Made by a program: the position numbers and the translations under genes
Assembly: GCA_037349315.1 (NCBI GenBank)
Contig: JBAIAC010000019.1
Span: 22,736,001-22,800,000, forward strand
Reading direction: 5' to 3'
Origin: Chelydra serpentina
Lineage: Eukaryota; Chordata; Testudines; Chelydridae
Length of the DNA stretch: 64,000 nucleotides
Notes under the pieces: model-generated
Database searches by the model: none
Seen by the model: the letters and a program-made list of their open reading frames with translations, nothing else
What the model was told of the DNA's origin: nothing
Part shown: piece by piece, positions 13,001 to 23,199 of the stretch
How positions within the stretch are numbered: the stretch's first letter is position 1
Layout: every line of letters begins with the position of its first letter

Positions 13001-16000
13001 CTCGGAGGATCTGGCCCTCAGTAATACTTAAACACAGTTTGTTGCTCACTAAGGAGCTGATTCTGCAAGCTGCAGAGCCCTTGAATTTCAATTGACTTCA
13101 ACAGGATTTCAGGGTGATCCTCACCTTGCAGGAGATGCTCATGACCTAAAAAGTATTTATGAAAGAGAAGAAAGGTATGTCTCACATGACACAAAAATGC
13201 ACATATCTCACTGGTTATTGCTTAGAATATTTCCAAAAAAATGATTGTCCCTTATCAAACTTTTTCAGCCCAAAGTAAGTCTGTGAATCACAATGAAACC
13301 CCCATTAAAGAGAGCCATTGTGTGCATTATATTGTGGTATCTTCTAGAAATATGGAATTGTAAATGGGTTTCAGCTGATATATATAAAGGGTGAACTTCA
13401 TCCCTGTGCAGAGGGGCAGCACAGACTCTATGCAACAAATAAGGTTTATGTGAGACTTACGTGGTACATGCGTAGGCCTTGTTCTGTTGCTTTATTGGGA
13501 ATGGATTTTGCTCTAGAGGTCCAGTCCTGTGAGGTGCTGAGTCCCAGATCCTTAAAGGTATTGACATTTAACTCCCATTGATTTCAATAAGATTTAGGTG
13601 CCTAAATATCTTTGAGGATCTGGGCCTGAGTGCTTTCAAGTCCAGTCACCTTCAGTGGGAGTAGAGAGAGCTCAACATCTGATAAAATTAGGCTCTGACC
13701 TCTTAGTAGAATATATATTAAAAGTCTTGCATTTGAGTGACTGTAGATTTAAGCACAGACAGTCTGTTAGATCATCGTCAGAGATCTGAAATGCTCAAGT
13801 CTGTTTGTCATGGGTATCACCACTCAAGTTCAGAGCTGGCCAAACGTAGGACACACATCTGGTATTTTTATTGCCCATGTTAGCTAATAACACATTAGTT
13901 CAATAATCCTTCTCTTTGTAGTTGATGAATGACTAAAAAGTGAAAGGTTTGTGAGACTCTCTTCCAGTTAAAGATAACAGCTGCACAAGAACATCCACTT
14001 TAATTTAATTACACATTTTTTTCCCCATGAAAGCAGGCAGGATGTTCATCACTACCTACCAAGCAGGACATAAAAATGAGAAAAAAATGTTTCCTATGTT
14101 TATATCATATTGCTATCATCTTATAGAAATAGGAAATCAGAGCCCAGTGCCTTTCTGTTCCCTTTGTAGATGAAGACAATTATGATTTTTTTTATCACTC
14201 ACACAATGGTTTACATTTTCAGAGCATTTAAAAAACATTAGCTAGTTCAGCATTTCCCAAATGGTACGGCACAGCTTCTTGGGGGGAGAGGGGTGCAAAG
14301 GACTGGCCAGGGAGAAGGCAAGGTGTAGAAGTTGTATAAATTGAGATGTGAAGGTGTTTAACACCCTCCCTTCCCCCGGTGGGAATAGTGGAGGGTGTCA
14401 TTGGCTTCATTACAGTTTGGGAAACATAGAGCTAGTTAATCCTAATAAGTGCCCTGCATGGTAGGGAAGTGCATTAATCACCATTTTATAGGTGCAGAAA
14501 CTGAGGTATAGAGATGCTAAGTGACTTGCCCAAGAGTACACAGCTAGCCAGTGGCAGAGCTGGGATTAGAAGACAGGCATTCCTGACCACCTATTCAGTC
14601 CTTTGTCTAGACTATGGACTATGGGAAGGATGACTCGCATTTGTAGTGATCTCAATCATGAGGAAGGAAAGCATGTACATTAAGTTAGTGGAAGAGAATC
14701 TTTAAACCCACATAAATTAACATTAAGGGGCATGAAAGGTCAACTTTAGGGACAAAATGTATATGGAGAATTCCTGCAATTGGTGTGAATTTAACCATTT
14801 TTTTTTAGCTAGCAGTGCTATAAACTAGGGATGGTCCTGAGCTATTGATTTTTCAACCTGGATCCATATTGGGATGTTCAGAGTCTGGAGGTCTCTTTAG
14901 TACACCCATGATGTATGGATCCATATCTAGATATGACTAGATGACCTCCTGAGGTCTCTTCCAATCCTAATCTATGATTCTATGATATGGATCAAAACTT
15001 TAAAAGTTTCAGAGATGTTTGAGATCTGAGGCGCTGTATAAGAGCTTACAGCACTAGTGTGTATATATTTACAGTTTAATCTAGGATAGGAATTTGGTAT
15101 CTTTCTTCCATTTTTTGTCTTTCCCATTACTTTCTTTACTTATGATTACATCCATATTTCCAGAATGTGATCACAGCAGCTCTATGCAGGGCCAGTGCAA
15201 GGAAGTTTCGCGCCCTAGGCGAAACTTCCTTGCACCAGCCCTACCTCCCCCCAACCAATGCCGCCCCCACCCACAGGAGCTCAGCCCCTTCCCCGCCCCG
15301 CCTGCGGGCCGTGGCAGCTGAACGTGGAGCCGGGAGGCAGGGGGGGCAGCTCGCTGCGGCTGCCTCCCAGCTCCATGCTTAGCGGCTGAGCGTGGGGCAG
15401 GGGGGCGGCTCGCCACAGCTGCCTCCCGGCACTGGGAGGCAGGGGGGTGGCTCGCCGCGGCTGGCTCCCGGCTCCACACTCAGCAGCTGAGCGTGGAGCC
15501 GGGAGGCAGGAGGCAGCCGCCCGCCACCCCCCAAATCTTGGCGCCCTAGGCGACTGCCTAGGGTCGCCTCGTTATAGCGCCGGCCCTGGCTCTATGAAGT
15601 ATGAATTATAAATAGAATTTGTCCAAAACCAAAAATGCTTTTCTTTCTCTTTCTAGGAACAAGATACTGTTACACTCAACACACATTGGAGGCCAGTGGA
15701 GAAAGTATATCTGTCACTAAGCGTTGTGTGCCACTGGAGGACTGTTTATCTACTGGATGCATAGATTCAAAACATGAAGGCCACAAGGTTAGGATCAAAA
15801 ATTATCTGCTTTGGTACAAACTGTGCAGAAATCTTCTGCTTTTAGCCAGAAGTCTGACACATACAACAGTTGGAACAATATCACCAAAATTGTAATGTTT
15901 CTATTTTTGATCAGTCCTTTGCTATATTCATGTTTCTTTGTTTCATAGAAAAAAGGGAAGTGATCCTTTTAAGCATGAGGTAAAGAGGATTATGGGCTAA

Positions 16001-18789
16001 CTCCTGCTCCCACTGATGTTAGTGATTCAAGTAAATTTGGTCCGTGTTAAATAATGGGAGCATATAATTTGCATGAACTCTGCAGAAGCTAGGCAAAATC
16101 TATAAACATTGCCCTTACAAATACAGGAGCAAATCCTGAAGTCCTTACTCAGGTTTTATGCAGTGACAAAACTCCCTTTTCTCAGACAAAGGAAACTTTG
16201 CCTGAGTAAAAATTGGTAATAACTGAGGAAGGATTTGGGCTAGTATGTATATACACAGATTGAAAGGTGCAAAAACATAAACACAGGAAAGAGTAACATC
16301 ATCCCACCCTCCTTGAGGACTTAAAATGATGGGTCTACAAGACGAAAGACAGGGACATGGCTAGACAATTTTGATGGTATGTTAAAGACCCACTGGTACT
16401 GCAGGAAAGAGAACCATTCTAATGAATTTGAAAACAATTTTGCTTACACTCTTATACTTCCAGTTCTTTTCAATAAGTGGGGACATTGTCCTGTGAAGGG
16501 TTTTTGTAGCTCAACCAAGTAGGGCATAGTAAATAAGTCAGTCAGTCAGTAGTCATGAGGTGACTTATTTATCCTATGCTGAATAAAATACTAGGAGTAG
16601 ACATTCCATACCTGAGCTGGATCTTCTAATTTGATCAGGAATGGGTTATTTTAAAAAACTGTTTTATTGAAAAATAAGTCAAGATTTCAAACTCCTGACA
16701 CATTTCAAAAGTAGATTCCAGTCGGATATTCCTATGAGTAACCAACCAGGCTTTGGTCCCTGTGGTATTCTAGCAATTTAGGGCCATAACATTCCTTCCT
16801 GCCTGAGCCACATGAAGATCTGTGAAGTTCTCCTACACATTATCACTTGATGGTGAGGGACAAAAGAAGCAGGGGTAAACCAGTGGCTCCCCCACTATTC
16901 GCAAGGTCCTGTGCCATCTATGTGGAGGCCATGTTCCTCTTGACCTGTTCTTGGCCTCCCGCCTTTCTTTTGGCCCATGTCACTACTGTTTTTGCAGGAA
17001 CCATGCTGACATGGGCTGGTGACCAAGAAACCATCCCTCCAGCCCCCAAAGAGAGGGGGAAATGAGAATGTTAATGTTGACTGGATAAGTTTTCCTAAAT
17101 GACATTAAATATTGATACATCATGCAATAAACCCAGGAAGGAATTCTCCGCTCTCTCTGCGAGGAGAATTAACTTACTGTAACCTTGAAAAGGGTGCAAC
17201 TTACTTTTACCTGGGCCAAGACCCAAGTTCCTGACTGGTCCTACATGTCCCTGCATAGTCATATGGGACCGCAGCACAATCTTGCCTGAAATGTTCACTT
17301 GTAGTGACGTCTGCTGTATATGGGTATGTGTCAGTCACTGGCACCAACTTTATGCTCCTTTTTTTAACGGGATACTGAACAGGAATCAACACCCCGTGAA
17401 ATGTTGTGGTGTTTCCACTAGGAGACACAATTCATGCGGGCCTTGCAGAGTAGTTAAAAATCCCATATACTCATTTCTATCTATTATCCCGTGCTAGCAT
17501 TCAGTAATTCTAGGACCCGACTGAGTGATATACCTTAAAGTGCCCCTTCCAATCTATACTTCCAGCATTCAGGCCAGTTAAGATGCATGGTGTCCAACGT
17601 ACTTCGTTAATATTTCTGAACGTTGCTCTCAATTGTGACTGGTTGGTAACATTTAAAATCGTTTATTACTACCTGTTGTGGAACCAAACTTCTAATTCTC
17701 TCTGCCATTGAACTCTTAATAACTGACGTGAATTGCCTGAGTAATTGAACTCCAAGACAGATTATGGCTGTGATCCTCCAAGACAAAAACAACAAGACAA
17801 ACTTTATAAATGGGATTGGGAGCAGTCCCATTGAAGCTGAATTTACTTTACACACCTTATAAGTCTTCTTTACGCTGCCAGAATGGTGTAAAGGGGCCTT
17901 AATGTAACTGAGAATTCAGGCCTTTGAATAGTATTTATTCACAATAAACTGTATACACAGAACATGTATCTTGGTGTATTCAATTCTCCAGTATTATATT
18001 AGCCTAGCTATCAGGTGATGGGCACCTAGAAAGGCCTAGATAAATATATGATTAATTCCTGAAAGTTATGCTACATATTGCATGGACTCTGCTGTAAGCA
18101 TACAGCCAAAACAGGGGTATTATTTTTTAAATGGCTTGCTCTGAAAAAAAGTATATTTGTTTAAAACTGAATGCTACAGCCCTCCCTATGGCAGACATCA
18201 CTTGTCCAGGCCATGTATCTGTCCTAGACAACTCTCATGACCACCTGACCCTGTGCCAAACCCCAAATTGCTATTCTTAACACCTTAATACTATCCCAGA
18301 CAAATTCAATGTCTCCAGAGGGAGGGGTGACTGTAACCATACTGTTATTTGTATTGCAATAGTTCCTAGGAACCCTCCCCAGAGATTGGGACACCATTGT
18401 GCCAGGCACTGTACAATCATGTAATAAGAGACAGTCCCCACACCTAAGAGCTTACAATGTAAATAGACAGACAGACAGATAGTTGCGGGCAGGGATATAA
18501 CATACAAGCAGAATGACCAATGTGATGGTTTTCAAACATCATGATAAATCCACCAATTAGTCTGAGGTACTGAGGTATCTTCAAAAGTAGAATAACTCTG
18601 GTTACTGAACAGTTTTATTTCTTTCAGATCTGCACTTCCTGCTGTGAAGGAAATATCTGCAACTTACCATTACCCAGAAATTCAACTGATGCAATATTTG
18701 CAACGACATCCCCTATAAATCAGACAAAAAGACTTTCCCAACATATATCAATAATAACATCATGTCTCCTGTTGGTATTTACTTCGTAG
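962..18789 (+). CDS. LYPD6: LYPD6, LY6/PLAUR domain-containing protein 6 (four coding exons, complete)
   Basis: The exons join in frame into 169 residues (human protein about 171). Residues 1-22 form a signal peptide ([13 protein letters not shown]...). Residues 49-128 form an LU (three-finger) domain with twelve cysteines, including C49, C52, C61, C70, C77 and C96, and closing with the diagnostic CCEGNICN at 121-128. Sequons lie at N134 and N147, and a hydrophobic C-terminus (SCLLLVF) fits a GPI-attachment signal, so the product should sit on the outer plasma membrane. The family is known to potentiate Wnt/beta-catenin signalling through LRP6 and to modulate nicotinic acetylcholine receptors. 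Junctions are at 1079/5867, 5965/15657 and 15787/18628, all GT..AG, in phases 1, 1 and 0. The start was chosen for its G at -3 and +4 and the signal peptide behind it. Closeness to human LYPD6 as I remember it makes the identity very secure; LYPD6B is excluded by sequence. Confidence 0.96.
2548..2598. repeat. AT-rich (TTTA)n simple repeat
   Basis: Irregular run of TTTA/TTTTA units in LYPD6 intron 1. Confidence 0.8.
2938..3017. repeat. Short palindromic interspersed repeat (about 80 bp)
   Basis: Starts CCAGATCCTCAGGTGGTGTC and ends in the imperfect reverse complement CACCAGCTAAAGGTCTG. One of several similar dispersed palindromes here (also 10438-10527, 12932-13014, 13544-13623, 19374-19455). 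Probably a very short non-autonomous DNA element. Confidence 0.55.
4487..4760. mobile_element. Degenerate hAT-like non-autonomous element, GC-rich
   Basis: The right terminus CAGTTTGAAAACCACTG is hAT-like, preceded by CCCAGTTCTGGGTCGTGACC. Flanks TCTTAAAC and CTTTAAAC are imperfect TSD candidates. A run of about 18 C residues lies near 4542. The left terminus is lost. Confidence 0.5.
4845..4969. mobile_element. 125-bp hAT-type non-autonomous element
   Basis: Terminal inverted repeats TAGGGTGACCAGA / TCTGGTCACCCTA (the right copy reads GTCTGGTCACCCTA). Flanked by an exact 8-bp TSD, TATTCAAA, at 4837-4844 and 4970-4977. No coding capacity. Confidence 0.88.
5867..5965 (+). CDS. LYPD6: LYPD6 coding exon 2 (start of LU domain)
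   Basis: 99 nt between the acceptor TTTTTCAG (ending 5866) and the donor GTAAAT (5966). Encodes [18 protein letters not shown] and on to YCPK, carrying the first cysteines of the LU domain. Enters and leaves in phase 1. Confidence 0.96.
6058..6210 (+). mobile_element. CR1 LINE 3' end
   Basis: Contains GGAGGTTTTTAAGAAGAGG, GATGGACTAGCTGACCTC and CCTTCCAGCCCTACATTTC and closes in an ATGATCCTATGAT 3' repeat, the standard 5'-truncated CR1 structure in plus orientation. Confidence 0.88.
6449..7215 (+). mobile_element. Unclassified interspersed repeat, possibly LTR-like, interrupted at 6667-6950
   Basis: Begins TGTGATGAGGTGTTCACCCC and has a TATAAAA at about 6581. It resembles a turtle repeat I recall, but the ends and TSD are unclear. 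A separate hAT-like element lies inside it. Confidence 0.35.
6667..6950. mobile_element. hAT-like non-autonomous element with TIR GGCTATGTCTACA
   Basis: The left end GGCTATGTCTACAGT pairs with the right end AGTGTTGACAAAGC (its complement GCTTTGTCAACACT). No clear TSD. An internal short palindrome of CAGCAGCACAGCTG type lies near 6695. Confidence 0.6.
7622..7908. mobile_element. Hairpin-rich MITE, copy A
   Basis: Ends GGGTATGTCTATACTTAC and GTTAGTGTAGACC are inverted. Inside is a perfect 21-bp-arm hairpin (7673-7693 / 7695-7715, one base between) and a 14-bp-arm hairpin at 7834-7864 (ACTTCAGCTACGTT ... AACGTAGCTGAAGT). About nine in ten positions match the copy at 22282-22563. No TSD found for this copy. 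Confidence 0.8.
8356..8620. mobile_element. hAT-like element with GC-rich interior
   Basis: Starts AAGGCTACGTTTTAGTCAC. The segment CACGGCCCGTGACC is an internal palindrome, and ATACCCCTGACTAAAAC mirrors the start. It then runs into G-rich sequence. The right end is not defined. Confidence 0.5.
10438..10527. repeat. Short palindromic interspersed repeat
   Basis: GTCCTGATTC at the left is mirrored by GAATCAGGG at the right, with the core TTACACTGGTGTAAAT. Same structural class as the element at 2938. Confidence 0.5.
11335..11590. repeat. Pyrimidine-rich, CTCCC-type degenerate tract
   Basis: A C/T-rich strand with loosely repeated CTGCTCCCATCCAAC-like units. It gives long open frames in several phases, but the proline-rich peptides reflect base composition. 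Confidence 0.5.
12932..13014. repeat. Short palindromic interspersed repeat
   Basis: CCAGATCCTCAAAGGTAT is mirrored by ATACCTCGGAGGATCTGG about 80 bp later; the centre contains the CCATTGATTTTAATAGG segment shared with the copy at 13544. Confidence 0.65.
13544..13623. repeat. Short palindromic interspersed repeat
   Basis: CCAGATCCTTAAAGGTATT is mirrored by AATATCTTTGAGGATCTGG. A close relative of the 12932 copy, 0.6 kb away. Confidence 0.65.
14433..14588 (-). mobile_element. MIR SINE, reverse orientation
   Basis: Reads CATTTTATAGGTGCAGAAAC, CTGAGG, AAGTGACTTGCCCAAG, CACAGCTAGCCAGTGGCAGA and GCTGGGATTAGA in order, the conserved core of MIR on the opposite strand. An ancient copy. Confidence 0.85.
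14934..14986 (+). mobile_element. CR1 LINE 3' terminus, very short
   Basis: GACTAGATGACCTCCTGAGG, CTTCCAATCC and the TATGATTCTATGAT terminal repeat identify an extremely truncated CR1 copy. Confidence 0.75.
15187..15588. mobile_element. 402-bp hAT-type element (CAGGGCC TIR) beside LYPD6 exon 3
   Basis: Ends CAGGGCCAG and CGGCCCTG are inverted, with an exact 8-bp TSD GCTCTATG at 15179-15186 and 15589-15596. GGCGCCCTAGGCG-like segments occur near both ends, and the GC-rich interior repeats GAGCGTGGAGCCGGGAGGCA-like units. It ends 68 bp before the exon 3 acceptor. Confidence 0.9.
15657..15787 (+). CDS. LYPD6: LYPD6 coding exon 3 (middle of LU domain)
   Basis: 131 nt after the acceptor TTTCTAG. 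Encodes [16 protein letters not shown] through [14 protein letters not shown] to EGHK, with donor AAG|GTTAGG. The split codon at the exon 2/3 junction reads Gly here, where I recall Glu in human. A 402-bp hAT element ends only 68 bp upstream of the acceptor. Confidence 0.96.
15788..18627 (+). other. LYPD6 intron 3
   Basis: 2.8-kb intron without clear transposons apart from a short interspersed fragment at 18396-18480. No additional exon is supported. Confidence 0.75.
18396..18480. repeat. Unclassified SINE-like fragment
   Basis: GTGCCAGGCACTGTACAATC ... AAGAGCTTACAATGTAAATA is the complement of the family seen at 37670-37765, 42840-42980 and 26020-26100. A (GACA)n stretch follows at 18466. 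Confidence 0.5.
18628..18789 (+). CDS. LYPD6: LYPD6 coding exon 4 (CCxxxxCN motif, GPI signal, stop)
   Basis: Starts after acceptor TTTCAG in phase 0. Encodes [18 protein letters not shown] and the hydrophobic tail, ending at TAG 18787-18789. Holds the closing LU motif, both N-glycosylation sequons and the GPI-attachment region. Confidence 0.96.
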   Translation: MCTSCCEGNICNLPLPRNSTDAIFATTSPINQTKRLSQHISIITSCLLLVFTS

Positions 18790-19373
18790 CGATGTCATAT
18801 GGTGCCATTTGTATAGTTGGAAAAAGCTGAGGAGTAACACCTTAGTATCAGTATATGACCTTATTTTAATATATGTTCAAAATCTTAGTATTTCAACAAC
18901 ATTCCCAACATTTTAATTTCTTCTTGATTTTTTTTTAATTAATTTTGGTTAGTACTGCACCTAAATGTTCCTGAAGTGTATTCTCCTGAAGGGGCGAATA
19001 ATCCAATTGTTTTCACTTAATATTTTGAGTAGAAGCACATCTGAAATATTTTCAAAGCTAGTGGGTCACCCATATCCACTGGTACATAGAATATTCTTGA
19101 AATTTGTCTCTGTGAAGTGGTAATATTTGTTAAAAATATATTATACAGCTATAGAATGATATAATTTGCTTATTTTAAGCTCTCTCATGAAGGGGTATTT
19201 ATTTACTGATTCCAACAGAATAATTTGATTATCATATCAGTCTTTGGCACCTTCCTGATTTGTTTGGAAACCTCACAGTAGCTAATCTAACCTTTCAGCT
19301 CTAGACGCCTGCCCTGTCATTTTTTTGAACACTACAAACTTCCATTGGATCTGCGCTTCTTTCACTCACAGTG

Positions 19374-19455
19374 ATGTAAATCAGGAGTAACTCCATTGAG
19401 GTCAATGGAGTTACACCAGTATAAAAGTAGCATTAGAGGAGAACTGGGTCCAATG
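19374..19455. repeat. Short palindromic interspersed repeat in LYPD6 3' UTR
   Basis: GAGTAACTCCATTGAGGTCA then ATGGAGTTACACC forms a stem around TTGAGGTCAA. It would fold as a hairpin in the transcript. Confidence 0.6.
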
Positions 19456-20642
19456 GGAGATTGTGAAAAGGCTTCAGCTATTCACAAATGCCTTCTCTAA
19501 AGCAGTCCATCAACAGTGAAAATGTTTTTTTCTTCATGAGAACCCAGAGGTGAAAAAGAAACCTTCACATCCGACTTTTAAAATGTTTGGATGTGGTGCT
19601 GAGCATGGTGGTGTTACCTGTTGTAATTCATCCATTCTATAAAGAATGACATCACACCCCATTTTGTAAGTCAAGCCTGAGATATTTTACAGACCTTCGT
19701 TTTTTAAGCTTTATTGATCGAAGCATGGGCTAAAATACAACCAGCGAGCTTTAGTCTAAGGGGGAAAATGTATATTAAAAGCTATTTGAATGCCTCCTGT
19801 GGAATATGATGGTGCATGACAAGGCAGCACAGCTCATAGTGCTTCACAATTGTATTTCTTTTTACAGCTAGGTGCCCAGTCCTTCAAGGTGCTTAACACT
19901 GGCTCTAATTTAGCAAAGCACTTAAGCACATGCTTACCTTTAAGCACGTAAGAAGTCCCATTGAACCACATAGACATATTCTGGCCTGAGTCCATGCATG
20001 CCAGTCCCAGTGATGTCATTGGGGTATGGATATTAAGAGTGAGAATAAGATATAGCTTGCCTAAAATCAACTTTTATGACAATATTTTTAAATACCATTG
20101 GAGACAGAATTTAGAACTAAATTACTACTAAATTAAGGACTGATCCAGCAATGTTCCCACTCTCCAAATTCCTGTTGACTTCAGTGAGAATTATACATAC
20201 CAAACAACTGCAGGACTCTGCCTGAGGTTTTACATTTAAAAGTATATATCAAAACGTATAAAACTGTTATTTGAATAGCCACATGGCAAGAAACACATTG
20301 TAGTGCATGATTATACTCTGACAATGAAAGGCTAGTAAAACATCATTCATTTCTAATGTTTACTCCCGGTATATAGGGTGAAACTTTTAATAGTCTTGGC
20401 TATATTTTTGGCACCAACTGTTGTGTATGTCACTTGTAAATCATTTATACAATATTTATTTTTGTATGGTATGATTAGAATCTAATGTATTGTTTTTTTT
20501 TAAAAACATTCTTAAGAACAATTTACCCTAATAGGATAGTTGTTTTAAGATTGGGTAAAACTGTAATATATACTATGATAATTTATAATATTTTGCACCA
20601 GTGTTGAAAAAAGATTAACTTGCTTTACAAGGTCAGTAGTAA

Positions 20643-20648
20643 ATTAAA
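20643..20648 (+). promoter_or_regulatory. Candidate LYPD6 poly(A) signal ATTAAA
   Basis: Variant polyadenylation hexamer about 1.85 kb downstream of the stop, followed by a TTTCCCTCACTGG stretch. Alternatives are AATAAA at 21501-21506 and 23183-23188. Confidence 0.35.
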
Positions 20649-21010
20649 GTTTCCCTCACTGGTTTAACTTAAAACTAAACAAAAAACTGGATGCAGCTTT
20701 GATAGATTGTACAACCATGTAACTATACATTTAAGTGTGTTTGAGCTATTTTTGGTTAGCAAGAATCAACTGATAACTTGCACTTTATCAAATTACAATA
20801 CAGGTTTATGCTCCGAGGCTTATGTGGTGAAATGTATTATAAAGAGGGAGGAAATATTGCTGGAATCCAAGTGCTCTGTAAAAAATCTTTGATAAAGTAC
20901 CTTCTGAAGGGCATACAAATTGTCCACAAAAACTAATCTGGTAGAGTTTCTTCGGAATATCAATAATCTCTAGACACTACTGATCCCAATAAGCTATGCT
21001 CTTGTCTTAA

Positions 21011-21269
21011 GGCTTGTCTACACTACCGTCCGGATGGACGGGCAGTGATTGGTCCAGCGGGGGTCGATTTATTGTGTCTAGTATAGACGTGATAAATTGA
21101 CCGCCGATCGCTCTAGAGTCAACTCCGGTACTCCACCTCAACGAAAAGTGCACAGTGAAGACACTGCGGTAAGTAGATCTAAGTACGTTGACTTCAGCTA
21201 TGTTATTCACGTAGCTGAAGTTACGTAACTTAGATCAATCTCCCCCCCCCCCATAGTGTAGACTAGCCC
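21011..21269. mobile_element. Hairpin-rich MITE related to copies A and B
   Basis: Ends GGCTTGTCTACACTA and TAGTGTAGACTAGCC are near-perfect inverted repeats. The interior shares the ACTTCAGCTAYGTTATT... hairpin with the 7622 and 22282 elements but is otherwise divergent, suggesting a related subfamily. A C-run precedes the right end. Confidence 0.78.
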
Positions 21270-22281
21270 TTAGTTGTAATAACCAATGGCTTCTTTGGGG
21301 CTACACATCTGTACTATTTAGGATTGTGTGAAGAAATTGCAAAACCCCTCAATTCATCTGAACCCTCCCTCCCCATGCCCCACACATTTATGAGGGGTTG
21401 GAAAACTTTCACTTGTGTGAAAATTCAGATATTTTTACACATTTCAGTGTGAAAATTGAGCTTTACCCCCTTTAAAAAAAAAAGTTGCATTTTACTTGCA
21501 AATAAAACTGAGTGAAAGTTGGCCCATTTTCATTCACAAATGGTCATGTTCTTGGTCAAAAGCCATGGAATTTCAGTGTTTTCATCCAGTTGCATCATTT
21601 TTATGGTATTGCAGTAAAATATGTGGATCGCTAATTTGAGCGACCATCTCAACTATCCCTTGTATTAATTACAAGGGTGGTTGCAATCTGCTATTTTTAT
21701 GCAAGGGAGGCATGCCCTTTGCGCTCCTGGTGAGTTAACAGTGTAGCCCTCAGTTGCACAAAGTTTGCCCCCCACCTTGAGTAGACTTTCTTAGGTTATT
21801 AAAGCCCAATCCTGTGAGCTGCTCTGCACCCTCAACTCCCACTGGCATTAGGGCTGCATAGGTCAGCCACTGAGATTGCGAGAGGAGTCTCTCTGAATGT
21901 AAGCTGTATCTCTATAGTTAATACTTTTCCTGTAGAATTACGTTTTCGATGCTTGATTAACTGGGTGATATTTTTGGGTTACTGCTGAAGCCTCACCAAA
22001 CGCAACCAACATTTTGATGAGCTAGATGAGTGGAGCCATCTTGACTATACTGTGGTAGGGGCTATCCTTTTTACTAGGGAGGGATGATATTTTATTAGTA
22101 GTAATAGCGTTGAAGAAAAGGTTTTGTACCTACCGTTTGTACAGTTAAATGACGTATGGCCAAATTCTGGGTGTGTATGTGCAGATGCACTCCTAGGCAG
22201 GAAGGCCCTGGAAGCCTCTCCCCCGTGGCACATATAGCTCAGCCACTATGCAGACCTCATATCAAGGGAGTGCTAGACTGA

Positions 22282-22563
22282 GGGTACGTCTATACTTACG
22301 CGTCCGGTCGGAGGCGCGGGATCGATGTTCTGGGTTTGATTTATCGCGTCTTGTCTAGATGCGATAAATCGAACCAGGAAGTGCTCCCCCGTCGACGCCG
22401 GTAATCCTGCTCTGCGAACGGAGCAGGCGGAGTCGACGGGGGAGCCTGCGCGCCGCCGTGTGGACCACAGGTAAGTTCGAACTAAGAGACTTCGACTTCA
22501 GCTACGTTATTAACGTAGCTGAAGTTGCGTATCTTAGTTCGACAGGGGGGGTTAGTGTAGACC
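22282..22563. mobile_element. Hairpin-rich MITE, copy B, with 8-bp TSD
   Basis: Exact 8-bp TSD TAGACTGA at 22274-22281 and 22564-22571, which assigns this family to hAT-like transposition. The left end GGGTACGTCTATACTTAC resembles copy A, as do both internal hairpins. Confidence 0.87.
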
Positions 22564-23199
22564 TAGACTGAGACATGGCTTGTGAACTCAGTAATGCTAT
22601 CCAGCCATAGCAGGTACAAGGCTGTGTCAAGGCACATACTTCCCTTTTCAAAGCAGCAGGTACAGCCACTGCGAATCATGTTCTCCAGCACCAACCCAAG
22701 CTATTCTGATGGTTTCATCATTGCATAGATAGACTGATTCAGGCTACTTCTACTTTGCAGCTCCATCTCCTCTAATCTCATCCTCATCAGTGCATTGCAG
22801 GTGTGCAAGGACCCAGTCTTGCCCTTCAAAGGAGAAGTTGGAACTGTCAAACGAAGTTGCTACCAGTTCTGTTATATACAGATACAGGGGGGTTGGTCAA
22901 CAAATAAATCAGTGTTGCTGGGGATGTACAGTGTGGGAGGTAGCTGTATTTATAATAGTTTAAAAAAATTAAATTCTCTGAAAACAATGTTTACGGAGAA
23001 TCTCTGCATAATTCTCCTCTTTGCCCCAAACTCTCAATGCACCAGCCAGTCTGTGGATGTAGTATGATATTTTAATAGCATATACATGTTGAGATGCTAC
23101 ATATTTATTTTTAGGCTCTGAACAACATATCTTCTTTTTAAATATCTGATTTTTAAATGTTGTAAATGTTGTACATTGTGTAAATAAATGAGGTTTTAA

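Larger units (their letters stand above)
5966..15656 (+). other. LYPD6 intron 2
   Basis: 9.7-kb intron with CR1 3' ends, four or more non-autonomous DNA elements, a MIR, palindromic repeats and a pyrimidine-rich tract, listed separately. 8.7-10.4 kb and 10.6-11.3 kb show nothing recognisable. Confidence 0.8.
18790..20670 (+). other. LYPD6: LYPD6 3' UTR, probable extent
   Basis: AT-rich sequence follows the stop with no recognisable transposon until 21011. ATTAAA at 20643-20648 is a candidate poly(A) signal, and AU-rich segments (for example ATTTATTTTTG near 20455) are typical of long vertebrate 3' UTRs. An alternative end uses AATAAA at 23183-23188, which would place two hAT-type elements inside the UTR. 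The true end cannot be fixed from sequence alone. Confidence 0.5.

Noticed and set aside
15635..15895. Extended 86-codon frame through LYPD6 exon 3
   Set aside because: It reads through the acceptor and the donor at 15787; the true coding part is the spliced exon only.
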